64,000 nt of DNA, from the NCBI RefSeq assembly GCF_010015585.1, contig NW_022985073.1, forward strand, positions 862,923 to 926,922, given 5' to 3'. Of the stretch, positions 34,830 through 46,293 are shown piece after piece. A program made the position numbers and the translations under genes. The notes under the pieces were generated by a model. That model had not been told where the DNA came from and searched no databases. It saw nothing but the letters and a program-made list of their open reading frames with translations. Each line of letters opens with the position of its first letter. The first letter of the stretch is position 1. Origin of the DNA: Eremomyces bilateralis CBS 781.70. Lineage: Eukaryota; Ascomycota; Dothideomycetes; Eremomycetales; Eremomycetaceae.

Positions 34830-37800
34830 AACGCGGCCTCGAAATTACGATGCACATTTCACAACGGTCCCATCCTCATTTTTTCCTTCCATTCGGCCAC
34901 TGCGCGTTATTTCCTCGTCCTCGGTGCTTGTTGGCGTATTTGAACCGCCGTGGCGAGGGACTACGATATCATCACATCAGCGGCGTACATGGCACCTGGG
35001 ACAACTGCTTTCCGTGAAGGGGTTTTCTCAGCACGATCACGTTCCGTCCTTTTTCTCCTTATGTTATTCGGTGACCGTGCGAGGGGTGATATGCGAGGGT
35101 GAATAGAGGGTGAATTGAAGTTGTTGAGGCTGAGTGGCCCGGGTGAGGAGTGCTGACATAGTGATGGGAATACGGGCCAGGAAGACATGTAATTGATCGA
35201 CCCAGCAGTACGGACGGTACATAGATCTGACAGGAATCAATACCACTTCATCTTCAGATGGTCTTTCGCTTCGTATTCGGACCCCGTGAAACCAATAGCT
35301 CTGCAAACGGCCGTTACATCCCGACGCTCCTGAGTCGACCCCCTTTTCTCTGCTGGAAGCAGTCTCTCCTTTTGTCTCTCCTTTTGCAGGCTGCAGCAGC
35401 TGTTTGGATCAGGACTCCAGAATGGGTTCGGTGCCTGCGGAGTTCGGCCCAACCATGAAGATGCCAAGAAGGCATTGAAGCAGCAGCGCAAGGTTCCTCA
35501 TCGTTTGGGAAGTTCCGGTATTAGGCCACGCAATCCGCATGAACCAGGGCTCGAGAATAACGAGATGCATGCCTGATGCAACCCATCCATCTGCAGTTTT
35601 TATCAAAGGTCCTCGTACGCCGGAACCTACCGGTGCCTACGTAAAAGGAGCATCCGTTTCGAGGTCGCGTTCGCGGATACCATGGAGATGAAGAAGGGCC
35701 GATGGCTACTCTATATCTACATTTTTCTCGACTGCTTGGCGTCTTGGCCATGCTGAGGGTTGCTCCATCCAGCCCTCATGAAACAGCAAGGTCGCGTAGA
35801 TATTATTTCGTACATCGTGCAGGGTTGCCACGTTCACCCCTTGCTCCACGGCGGCCAGGAAGGTGAGGGTAGAGGACAATTCACTATTGCTTACGACGAA
35901 AGACGATAATATCGATCGCAGTTTCAGAGATTGGTGTTCGATCTTGGGTTCCTGCGGACGATGCTCAACGAATATTGCAGTGTGGAGTTGTCAATTCCCT
36001 TCAATTTCTTGTGATACAGGATACTATGAGCAACTCGGTGGTTCGCAATCTGCGACGTGAAAGACGAGCATGATCCACGATCGAGATCAGAGCTTCTTGC
36101 CCATGTATCCGGTACCGAGATTTGATATGCACTCGTGGGCGTTGATCGTTGGATCGACTTCAGGGTCGATCTGCACGCGAAGTTTCAAGAGGCGATATAT
36201 ATTGATTATTAGCACTCACGGCATCAACAATTCCAACCTCCAACGTCCAAGAGATCAAACGATTCCCTGCGAGTTGCGACGGAGTCCAGATTAGAACCAT
36301 GAGATCTTCGACTCTCGGTTGGAAGCGAGATGCATTTCGGTTGCCATGCTCAAGGCTGAGATTGTGAGACATATCCACTGTTCAGACAAGCGGCATTCAG
36401 GGGTCACACCCTCGTTCAGAATTCATTACTTCATTCGCGCTCCCTGGCCACTTTAAAACACGGGATGACGGGATGAACGGGTCGGCAAGGAGACACAGGC
36501 CGAATGCGGAATGAGGACTGACTGAACACTGGAGAACAGAAGAAAACATGAGGAAGCTCTGGAGACTTCGACGCTTTTTCTAGAAGTCCCCATGGCACAC
36601 ATGACACATGGGTCTAGCCATCCGTCCGACAGCCTAGGGTGCAACTTGACTCATATACAACGAGCCTATGTATTCCCCACGGCCACGAATTCACGATGGA
36701 AGAGAAGTTACTCCGTAGAGAACGCATGAAAATTGACAAGGCATGGCCAAACCATCGGAGTCGTATAAAAGTCTAAAACTGCAACGCACAATATCTTTAA
36801 TGCATGCAGGCTGAGCGAGCTTTCAATCGTCTACCAAGTCTAATCCAACCTCCTCAGTACGATATCCCAATACCGGGGTTCCTGGGTTTCTTCTAATCCA
36901 ACCCGGCAGCAATCCTCCTCTTGGGCCTTGGCTCATTGCCATAGAAATTCCTCTAATACGTAGCGGTCTAGCATTATCATCATCGTCAGGTATGAAACCA
37001 CGAATGTCCGCCGTAGCCGTTCGCCTGATGCGCACGATGCCTAGCATCGGCGTAGCATCCAAATCGGTGCAGTCGACCGCGGTAGGCGCGTCGGCAGGGA
37101 GATTCTCGACTCCATCTTCAGTCCGGAAAGGCTAGGGGTTCCGCACGTTCCAGGGGGATCGAGACAGGGTTGCCGGGGCCATTCGCCCTTATTCACCATC
37201 GGTCACCCTGAACTGCTGGAGGCTGAGGCCAGAAAGGGATGATACAGTTTGCTCGGCTTGTGATATCGGACCGACGAATATCAAATGGTGGCTTGAACAG
37301 GCAATGTCCTGTAACGGACGGAAGGAGAAGTACTCCATTGCTGCGTCCATGGAAGAAAGCTAAGAGAGAACGCCAGGTTCAGGTCCAGTGTCCACAGATC
37401 GGTAGTTACTCGGTTCAGTTTTAGCCTTCGCCTTGAATCCCGTATTATTCTTGCCCATTGGCGACAACGTGGAAAACGTGGGTGGTGCCGGGAAGGATTC
37501 GTTACATGCAGCAGGGCGAGCCAATACAGAGGACTTAGCATTGGCCTGACTACAAGGGCCACGCCGTAGCGTGACCGTATCCAATCCGGATCCTAATGTG
37601 AGAACGCGAGAAGCTGTGACTGACCTTGATCGACAGTAGCGGGCGTTTGATCACTTGGATGTTCTTGGATGCGTGTCCAATTGCCCATCTATCTGTGGCA
37701 TAAGAGGGTCATTTGCTGGGGCTCCTTCGGATTCTTGGACACTGGAATTGGTATCTCTATTGCATCTTACCAACTCTCCTAAAGAGTCGAGAAACCCGAC

Positions 37801-39060
37801 TCTCGAAACACGAAGAAATCAGCACGAGCTGGTCTTTACGATACTATTTCCCCTCCCTGTCGTACTGGTGGCCTGGTCTTAAACGCAAGTAGACTAGAAT
37901 ACGAATCATGGATGATAGCGGGATTGAAAGTAACCACATGTATTCCGTAGTGGCTTCTCCATCCTCTAGAGTGACGATCACATGAAGTATGTCGTAAAGT
38001 AGGCAGTAAGAACACTTAGAACTCCTGACTTTGTATTCCTTTCGCAACTATTCTCTCGCCCTGTCCTACGATCCATGATTTATTCCCACAGGTCGACATC
38101 GGAGCCAAGCATTGCAATATAGGTTCTGATCCTGATCGAAGCACGAGACCTTGTCCTCGCCAAGTGCCATACCCTGTTGGATTGCTTCAGCGCCCTGTGT
38201 GTCCAGACTCCAGTACGACTGTGAGGCCAGTCTTATCCACATCCTTTTCCTATTACGCTGTCTACCATTTACTCCTAACCACCATTCATCACCCCCTCGA
38301 CCGATCATACCCCACGAAGACCAGTCCGCGCATCTCACTCGTTGTCGAAGACAGGTTTCTTCTATTGCTAGACACCGATTGGAGCCCTATCCCGTACTGC
38401 CTAAGTGGCAATTGAATCCCGCTACTATCTCTTAGCTGTCTCACAATATTAAGGTGCTCCGCTGCCCCACAAACACACAAAGCTTCGCTCCCTTGGGATT
38501 GTGCCCGGTATCCGAACCAGCAATCCAGCACCAGTTCTCCATCTTCGCAGTGGTGTGCAAAGAAAAGAACGTCCAGCTGCCAGGAATACGTTCATTCGGG
38601 GAATTTCTCAAAAGTCGAACCAGACCCTCAACTACTTGCGGACCTTCCCCGTACCCCGCAGGGACAAAGTCGGTCTCCCAAAACACCCCATCTATCAAGC
38701 CCACCACCGAACCAACCCTTCACCATCATCCTCATTACGGACGTGAGACCTGGCTTTGGTCTTTCGGACTCAATTAGAGCTCTCTGTAGGCTGTTTCAAT
38801 CATACAGAAGACAGTTCAGTCAGCGGTGATTTAATCGCCTCACACTCCTTTGAATCGACAAACAAGGTCTCAGACACCACGTTCCACCTTCATCATCGTC
38901 TCACCAGCAGGACCGTAAGCGATCCTCTTAGCCCGCACACGACAGCACATCAATCAATTCGTCCGCTCCAATGCCGAAGCCTTTATAACCTAAATACCGA
39001 TCCCATCATTGCTTTTCCCCCAGCTGCCCGTCACCAGTATCTTTGATACGACCTGACCCA
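34830..39060. other. 4.2 kb gene-poor stretch between UBC8 and the YANK kinase
   Basis: No intact gene could be built. The minus strand has several coding-like segments (about 35700-35860, 36160-36370 and 36820-38720). The plus strand only has chance frames. No tandem repeat, transposase or RNA gene was seen. The last 200 bases are the kinase leader. Confidence 0.4.
36823..38720 (-). pseudogene. Scatter of coding-like segments, probably a decayed or intron-dense unassigned gene
   Basis: On the minus strand, from right to left, text of clear protein-like quality appears in changing frames. It includes IPGSWTFFSLHTTAKMENWC (about 38550-38620), QSYWSLDTQGAEAIQQGMAL (38150-38230), FLDSLGELVRCNRDTNSSVQ (37720-37800), SKRP-type Ser/Pro text (37370-37590), and a final frame from a CCCTAG acceptor (37131) through ATPMLGIVRIRR to the stop at 36823. 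I could not join these with consistent splice sites and recognise no family. It could be a real gene with many introns, or a relic. Confidence 0.3.
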
Positions 39061-40979
39061 ATGGGCAACTCCAACGGCAAACCCGTCGTCTTCACCGACG
39101 AAGTCAACCTCAACCACTTCCGCCTCCTCCGTGTCGTTGGCAAAGGCGCCTTCGGAAAAGTGCGCATCGTCGAGCGCAAGGATACTGGGTTGACATTCGC
39201 TCTCAAATACATCCGCAAAGATGAAGTGGTGCGCAGTGAAAGCGTGCGAAACATCATTCGCGAGCGACGCATGCTGGAACATTTGAATCACCCCTTCCTA
39301 TGCAACCTGCGGTATTCTTTCCAGGACATTGAGTATCTCTATATCGTGGTCGACCTCATGAACGGCGGAGATCTGCGGTTCCACATCTCAAGGAAAGCGT
39401 TTACGGAAGAGGCGGTCCGTTTTTGGATTGCGCAGCTCGGTTGCGCCCTAAAATACATTCACGGGCAAGGAATCGTACATCGGGACGTGAAGCCAGATAA
39501 CGTCTTGCTGGATTCGGAGGGCCATGTCCATTTGGCAGACTTTGTGAGTGCATTCCTGAATAGAAGAGTCGATCGGTATTGACTGTGCTGAAGAACGTCG
39601 CCTCCGATTTCACGCCCCATAAACCATTGAACAGCAAATCCGGAACGCTGGCCTATCTTGCGCCAGAGGTATACCGAGCCAAGGGCTATTCATGCGAGGT
39701 GGACTGGTGGTCATTGGGCGTGCTCTTCTACGAATGCATATACAACCGAGTACGACGCACTAGTCCCAGTTACCGAACTACCAGCTAATTGAATCAACAG
39801 AGACCCTTCGACTCCAGCCCGGGCGAACCTCTTGCTCAGAAGATCATGAAGGGAGACGTGCACTATCCCGTCACAACTCCACCTGTCACAATGGTCTGCC
39901 TACACGCTATCAGCTCACTGCTTGAGAAGGATAGGAAACAACGTATCGGAGCCAAAAGCTTTGAATCCTTCATCGATAACCCTTTCTTCCGTCCGATCGA
40001 CTTCGCTGCACTAGAGCGAAAAGAGATTGAGCCGATCTTCGTCCCTTCAAGCGAAAAGACCAATTTCGATGCCACCTACGACCTAGAGGAGCTCCTGCTT
40101 GAAGAAGCACCCCTCGAGGCTCGAGCACGGAGACAGAAACCCCGAGAACAACTGAAGGACGACGCCACAGCGCAAGAAATCCGTGCCGAGGAACTACACA
40201 AGATGATTGAAAAGTTCTTCGAGCCCTTTAATTATACCAATGCAACTTACAGTCAACCCTCTCCGACCACCACCTCACCGCATCCCTCGTCGAGCGACTC
40301 ACCAAACGAATGGCCCTCTTCTTCCGCACCACGCCCTATCTCCCGTGACCCTTCCAGCACCGCGCTCGACGATCCGCACCTTCGCGCCGCCCCTGCCCCA
40401 CCTGCCACCCGCCGCGGCCGTTCCGCTACCACCTCACCCTCTGGATCTCCTCCCCTATTCAACCCACCCCTACCACATCCCCCGACATCCGACCCGCGAG
40501 GCGCTCTCCACCCGTCCTCCCCGCAGTCCGGTGGTTATTACGACCACGGCGGCGCCGACGCACCCTTCGATCCCAACGACCCCCACGGCCGATCGCACCA
40601 GCTCCGACACGGCTCGACCCGCTCGCATCATCACCACCACCGCGACCGCGACCCCGACGAGCAACTCGAGAGACCCGAGCGCAGCGGCCAGACGTCGCAC
40701 CCCCGGCGCGGCAACACGCGGAGCACGTCCGTCGGCGGCGGCGTGCAGATGGTGCTCGATCCGGGCGCCAGCTGGAGCGAGCTGGGCGTTCGCGAGTTGC
40801 CAGGCTCGACGGTGGTCTCCGGGAGCTCGGAACATCGGTTGGGAGGCGGCGGCGGGCCGAGGCAGCCGGGGTCGGTGCTGGGGTTCCTGTCGCGGAAGAA
40901 GGGGCGGGATCGAAGTCCCAAGGCGAAGGAGAGGGGCGTGTTGGGGAAGGAGGGGGCGAGGCAGATCGTTGGGGGGTGA
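39061..40979 (+). CDS. AGC-class serine/threonine kinase of the YANK (STK32) family
   Basis: Exons: 39061-39543, 39594-39749 and 39801-40979, giving 605 aa. It starts MGNSNGKP, a likely N-myristoylation signal as in human STK32A (MGANTS). The kinase domain (about 20-290) has [11 protein letters not shown], the VAIK Lys in FALKYI, E in [20 protein letters not shown], and LADFN in place of DFG, which is the YANK form. A phase-0 intron falls exactly between F and [10 protein letters not shown] and [10 protein letters not shown] follow. After the catalytic core comes the family-typical [14 protein letters not shown] block. The final 230 residues are Ser/Pro/His/Arg-rich and disordered, with an HHHHH run, and have no counterpart in the animal proteins. 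Function in fungi is poorly known. A membrane-linked role is inferred from Gly2. Confidence 0.92.
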
Positions 40980-41908
40980 GGGAGAGGTGGCGGTGGCTTG
41001 ATGCGTGGAAATCGATCCGAATCTCCGCTCTCTCTCTCGTTCTCCCTAGGTCTCACCATGCATCTTTCGGTATCATTATATCCACACGGGAATTCGGTCG
41101 GGATTCGGCCAGAGCACACCAGGCGTTGTTTTTTTCGCGTTCTTTCCATTTTCAATACTAGGAGCGCACGAGGCAAGAGCCGGTACTAATTTCACGGTCG
41201 TTCCTTCGGTTGGCATAGCGCGAGAGAGGCCGCCACACGCGTCGCGATTAACGGTTCTCACTGGAAACGGAAGCACCGGCGTCAGGACTGTTTGCTGCGG
41301 TTCACATTCATTCTCTTCATTGACGATGCAAGTACACGACGACCTTAGCATGTTTTCTTAATAAGCGAGCGGAGCGTGAGGTTTTCAGGAGGAGATCCGG
41401 CAGCAGGATTCACTTTGGGTGCTGCTTGCATCTTAGATGGGAGGGATGGGTCGGACGGGTGGGGTGGGATGGGTTAAGGGGCAGGCTTGTGTAAAAGTAA
41501 TAATGTAGATACCATACACAGTCTTAGTAATTGGAGAATACCTTATCATGCCTTTGGCTGCTTCAAATCCGTAGGCTGAGATAATGCCATAGCTGTCTCC
41601 GCTGATCGCGATAGGGAATCCGGCAGTGCGTATATCGACTTCCACAGTCCGCTCAAGTGGCGGATGGATATACTACCATAAGTGGAGTTTTATCCGAAAG
41701 CGCTCCAATTCTTGGACTATTATTCATCAACAAAGCATATTTAAAGTCTCAATACCAAATCAAAACATTTGAAATAGATCACTTAATTTTATTCTTGTCT
41801 TGTTGAACAGATCCTTTCAACGCTCTTCCAGTGGTCCGTCCCATTTGCCAGTTCAGCTCCGACATTGAACTTCCGGTTATCTTTCACTTGGATGAAATCG
41901 GCTTCGTC
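40980..41908. other. Intergenic region between the kinase and the SDR gene
   Basis: About 930 bases with no gene seen. A GGATGGGTCGGACGGGTGGG-like purine run lies at 41440-41475. A TATTTAAAG box at about 41739-41747 precedes the SDR start by 165 bases. Confidence 0.45.
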
Positions 41909-43131
41909 ATGGCAGTCAACCCGACCAATATACCAAATAACATAACGGCAGAGACCAATGCAGCTTCTACTGATGAGAGACGTTCGTTGGTGAACCGTCA
42001 GCTACCATCTATGGTGCTGTCGGATGGGGCAGAGAGCTCGATGACGGGACCGCCATTACCCTTTCCACACTACTTGAATAGCGAAGGGAAGGCGAGATAT
42101 CGCTTCACAGTGGAGGGAAGTGCTGTGAGTATGTGGCAGGTTTCATTATATTCTTAGGTTCAGTCAAAATGGATCCTTTTGTTGCATGTTTTCTCTCATC
42201 TTGAGACCAGTCCGTACACGTCGTATTCCAACTGCTTCTTATAATCAGTCTTGGTAGTGATGGGCAATAGTCCGTCGTCTATATCTGTATATTCCATGAA
42301 AAACGCTTCGCCCTGCTAACGGACGCCCTAGTCACTGGCGGCACTGGTACGCTCGCCCTGAACTGTGCCCGTGCTCTCCTTGAACACGGCTGTTCTGGAC
42401 TCGCTCTCCTAGACCGCCAGCCTCCATCCGACCCTACAATCCGAGCCGCGCTCTCCTCCCTTACTACAGACTTCCCTTCCTCCACAGTCCTGGTCCTCCA
42501 AGCCGACGTCACCGACGAAGCGAGCGTCCGCCGAGCCCTGGAAGAAGCAAAAGCGTCGCTGGATGATATCACCATCTGCTGCTGCTTTGCCGGGGTGGTG
42601 GACTGCCAACATGCAGTGGACCTGGACGTCGACCGATGGCGGCAGACCATCGACGTGAATCTGACCGGATCGTACGTCACGGCACGGGCAGTCGCGCGGG
42701 AGATGATGGCGGCGCAGACGGGTGGGTCGATTGTGTTCATTGCGTCGATTTCAGGGCATATCGTCAACTTTCCGCAGCCGCAGGCGAGCTATAATGTCTC
42801 GAAGGCGGGAGTGCTCCACTTGACCAAGTGTCTTGCAGCGGAGTGGGCGAGGTACGGTATCCGAGTGAACTCAATTTCGCCAGGGTATATGGATACGATC
42901 TTGAATGAAGGCCCGGGACTTGCGGCGGCGAGGGAGCAGTGGAATGCTAGGAATCCGATGGGAAGGATGGGGACGCCGGAAGAGTTGGCGGGGCCATTGA
43001 TTATGCTCTGCTCTTATGCAGGATCGTTCATCAATGGCGCAGACATTGTTGTCGATGGTGAGTTGAGGTGCTACCCACGTACTTTGGGATTTCTCACTGA
43101 CCGATTCCTAGGCGGAGCTTGCGTCTTCTGA
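41909..43131 (+). CDS. Short-chain dehydrogenase/reductase, sugar/polyol type (arabinitol dehydrogenase or sorbose reductase-like)
   Basis: Exons: 41909-42128, 42332-43057 and 43112-43131, giving 321 aa. An 85-residue N-terminal extension precedes the Rossmann fold, which starts FTVEGSAVITGGTGTLALN. The donor GTATGT at 42129 was preferred over GTGAGT four bases earlier because only it gives the VITGG strand. LDRQPP ends strand 2 and QADVT is standard. The catalytic set is Ser in FIASISG, Tyr and Lys in SYNVSK, and VNSISPGYMDT follows. The cofactor loop is odd: TGGTGTLA where TGxxxGxG is expected, and CFAG stands where NNAG is usual. The last exon is only 20 nt (GACVF). Likely NAD(P)-dependent polyol-ketose conversion; the exact substrate is unknown. 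Confidence 0.85.
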
Positions 43132-43264
43132 GGATTGAAAAGCTATCCACGCTCTGAAATACTGACAATAGAGGTATGAAACGGAACGCTTGGGGAGGGG
43201 TTAGTGGATCCGATGTTTGTGAAATACACTTCACATAGGAACGTGGTCCAATCCAAAGTGTTAT

Positions 43265-46200
43265 TCATTCCTCCGCATCGCTCATAAGCCAATCTGGTTC
43301 AGCGTCTTCATCTTCCGGATCGTGTGACGCTAGCGAGCCTGCATCAATGTCCGATATTTTGGCGTCTTGATTCGAGACAGGATCAGATTCCTCTGGGATA
43401 AAGCCCCCTCCAAGACATCCATATTCTTCCAAGGGAGCTTCACTCTTCATGAGCACATCCGCAGTTCTTTGGCGCTCTCCAACCACGGCAAATGAGTCTT
43501 CAATGAGTCGGTTCTTTCCCTTCCCTTCAGTTGCAATCCCCTTTAAATCAAAACTTGGGCCGGGAGTGAGCATCGATGCTCGGTTTGAGCTGCTCGTCTG
43601 AGCATGTTTCGACCTGTCCACCTCCTCTTTCCTAGTTGATGGAGTTCTTGTCGCACCCAGGTCAAGGTCATCATACCAGTCAACGATGTTCTGCATTGGT
43701 CGTTCAATCCAGACTCGCCTTTTCTTATTGGGTGCATATGAACTTAGATCTGTGTTTTCAAATCCAACGAGATCCTCGTTGAGGGGCAACAGTCGAGTCG
43801 GCTGGTCCGTTTGATGTACCGCGCTTTCGTCATCATAAGGTTGGCGCCGTTGTTCCATCTCCTGAGCCGGATCATGAACGTCCGAAGCATCATCCATAAT
43901 CTGCTCCCCCCCTTCCACTTCACCGTGCTCTTCTTTAATTCTCTTTGCGATTTTCATACCCGTGATGAATCGCCTCCAGAGTGATAACAGCAGGAATGAC
44001 CTCTCTGTCTCCTTCGACTTGCTCTCGGCGTACTGGAGCCCCTCCACCACTGCCTCTACCGCCTCTTGATACTCTGCAGCGACAATCGCACCCTGCACAA
44101 CTGCCGATCCTGTGCGACCTTGGAATTGAAATCCCGTAACTGCATCGGCATAATCCACACCGACGAGTCTTGCGGCCCTAGCAGCAAGAGGAGCGCGAAT
44201 GTGCACGCCTCCAGCTGGAATCATGGATGGAACGTAGATGTCAAGGTTACGGTAGGCATTCTTCGGGACACGACCACCTACAACCGGTGGAGGGATGTAT
44301 AGTTCGGTCTGGAACAGTGCGTACAACGGCTTCCTTTCATCATCATCGTCTTCTTCATCAAGAGAAGCATCGGAATGCCCTCGTCTGGAACGCTGGGCGG
44401 CCCTCCTCCTAAACGCGTATTTCAGAGGCTGTTCGCCTTCCTATGAAGCTTCGTTAGGACACAGCATTTACTCTTCGAGAGACAGGTACTTGCCTTCACT
44501 TCTCTACCAAGACGAAACCACTTGTCTGCGCTTCGTACAATATGGACATCGCGTCGTCTATACACCGCTTCTTGTCTGCCTGATGCATTGCCGCCGGTAT
44601 TAACTCGACCCGCCTCTTGCTTCGGATACAAGATTTCACTCTGCTTCAAGTGCCGTTCGAGCACGTAGTAAGGATGATCCTTGAAATCTTGCACATTGCG
44701 TGGCATCGGCTCCTGGGCTTCCTTCGAAGCCAATTCTGCGACTTCAACTTGATCTCTCGCTTTCAAGGTCTGTCTTTTAAACATTTTCATCGCCCTTTTG
44801 AGCCACAATTCGCCACCCTCGATGCTCTCCACCCGAAGGCGTCTAGTCTTGCCAACGAATGCTTTGGCATATCTCCTAGTCACGTCTCTAGCAACGCCGT
44901 CTTTCTCGAACGCAATCACGTAGGCCATGACATTTTGCTTGTATGCCAGCGGCGGTTCGAGTTTCGATGGTTTACCAACAGTATAAGTCGCATGAGGATC
45001 CACGGGCACCCATTTCTGGATGTGTTTATTGAATGCCTCAACCCAAAAAACCGGAAAGCTCTCATGAATCGTCTTTTTTTGAACTTGTGAGGGAGCTTTT
45101 CCGAGGTCCATAGACGACGACTCCTCAAATATTCTGCGCCCGCTAGTACGTGAAATCCCCGAGGCGTTCATGAGTCCTGCCCTCGCCCGGGGTGGTGGTA
45201 TTGATATTGAAACCTTGGTCTCAGGCTGCTCTGCTGGACCTTTAGCATCGTCCTCCGAATCGTAGATATAAATGGTCTTCTTCGTATTCGAAGGTGTACG
45301 ACCGGTCGTTGTAGATGGGGCAGAAACGAGATTGAGCATCTGCAAAGAGCAAACGAGCCGAGTCTGGACGCCAATCGAACGCAAAAAGGCGCAGAGAAGT
45401 GCTGCGCCAGTATCCTGAGAGCCTTCAAGAGTTTCTGCAGCGCTGTAGAACCCACCACGGCTGATTCGTGGTTCTACATGCTCGGGAAGTTCGAATTCTC
45501 GGACCTCCTGGGTTGACCTTGCCCACCTAGGTGCTCGCTGGCCAACGGAAGTGATTCGATATTTCGTCCTCCACATCTGACATACCTGCGTCAGGCCGTC
45601 TGTGAAAGACGCTGTCTTAACTGCCTGGCTTCCCGATCTATCTGGAAACAGCAACCTCCGCATTTTCGGGTCCCCAAGGCCCCTTAATTTATCATGTACC
45701 TCTCCGAGGTTACACCAATGGTTGCGGAGGAACCCGTGGGCAAGAAGACAGAGAAAATGAAGCTTATGGACTTCGGTTCTGATCCGCTTGTCAAGCAAAG
45801 GTTGGGTGCGCGGTCTCACTAGCTTTTGCTGATGCTTTGCAGGCGTTTCCCCGAGGACGATGGAGAGATCTTCTTGGTCTTCTGATCCGTCATCTACAGC
45901 ATCTTCAAGCTCCGCAGACTCATCAAGGCCAACCTCCTCCCAGTCCATTTCACTCTCGTCCGACTCTGCTTCTTCTTGCTGCTCCTCGGCCCCGGGAACC
46001 CTGTCTCCGATGCCGCGCAAACGATAGGGATGGGGCTTATCAGGTTCAATATCAGATTCGTCATCCTTTTTGATATCTTTGCTTGCAGAGCCGATTGACG
46101 AATTCGCTGTCACAGCGCTCTTTGCAGTTTGCCTCCTCTTTCTCGGCCGTTCGGAGTCATCTGCCGAAGTTGGGTCTGATGCTGCATCAGCTAGCATCTC

Positions 46201-46293
46201 ACCGTAAATATCGGGCTTAGAGGTTGTTGCGGATTTGCCTTTCCTGCCACGAGGGGCCACGCCGCCACGAGTTCGTCCTGGTTTTCGCGGCAT
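43265..46293 (-). CDS. RAD4: Rad4/XPC homologue, nucleotide-excision-repair damage sensor
   Basis: Recognises helix-distorting lesions with Rad23 and recruits TFIIH. Exons on the minus strand are 46293-44494 and 44440-43265, giving 991 aa. The start MPRKPGRTRGG was used. An upstream in-frame GTG was not. A basic/acidic N-terminus is followed by a transglutaminase-like domain (about 210-500, with ALLCAFLRSIGVQTRLVCSL and FPVFWVEAFN), BHD1 (about 540-590, with DHPYYVLERHLKQSEILYP), BHD2/BHD3 (YRNLDIYVPSMIPAGGVHI, VDYADAVTGFQF) and a long acidic tail. The intron has a GC donor (AAG|GCAAGT). Using the nearby GTGAAG instead would delete two residues of the conserved REVKEGEQPLK. It is convergent with the SDR gene. 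Confidence 0.94.

Noticed and set aside
38505-38525. GGTTCGGATACC on the minus strand as a tRNA B box
   Set aside because: The stem does not pair, and the text is part of a coding-like frame (AGSDTGH).
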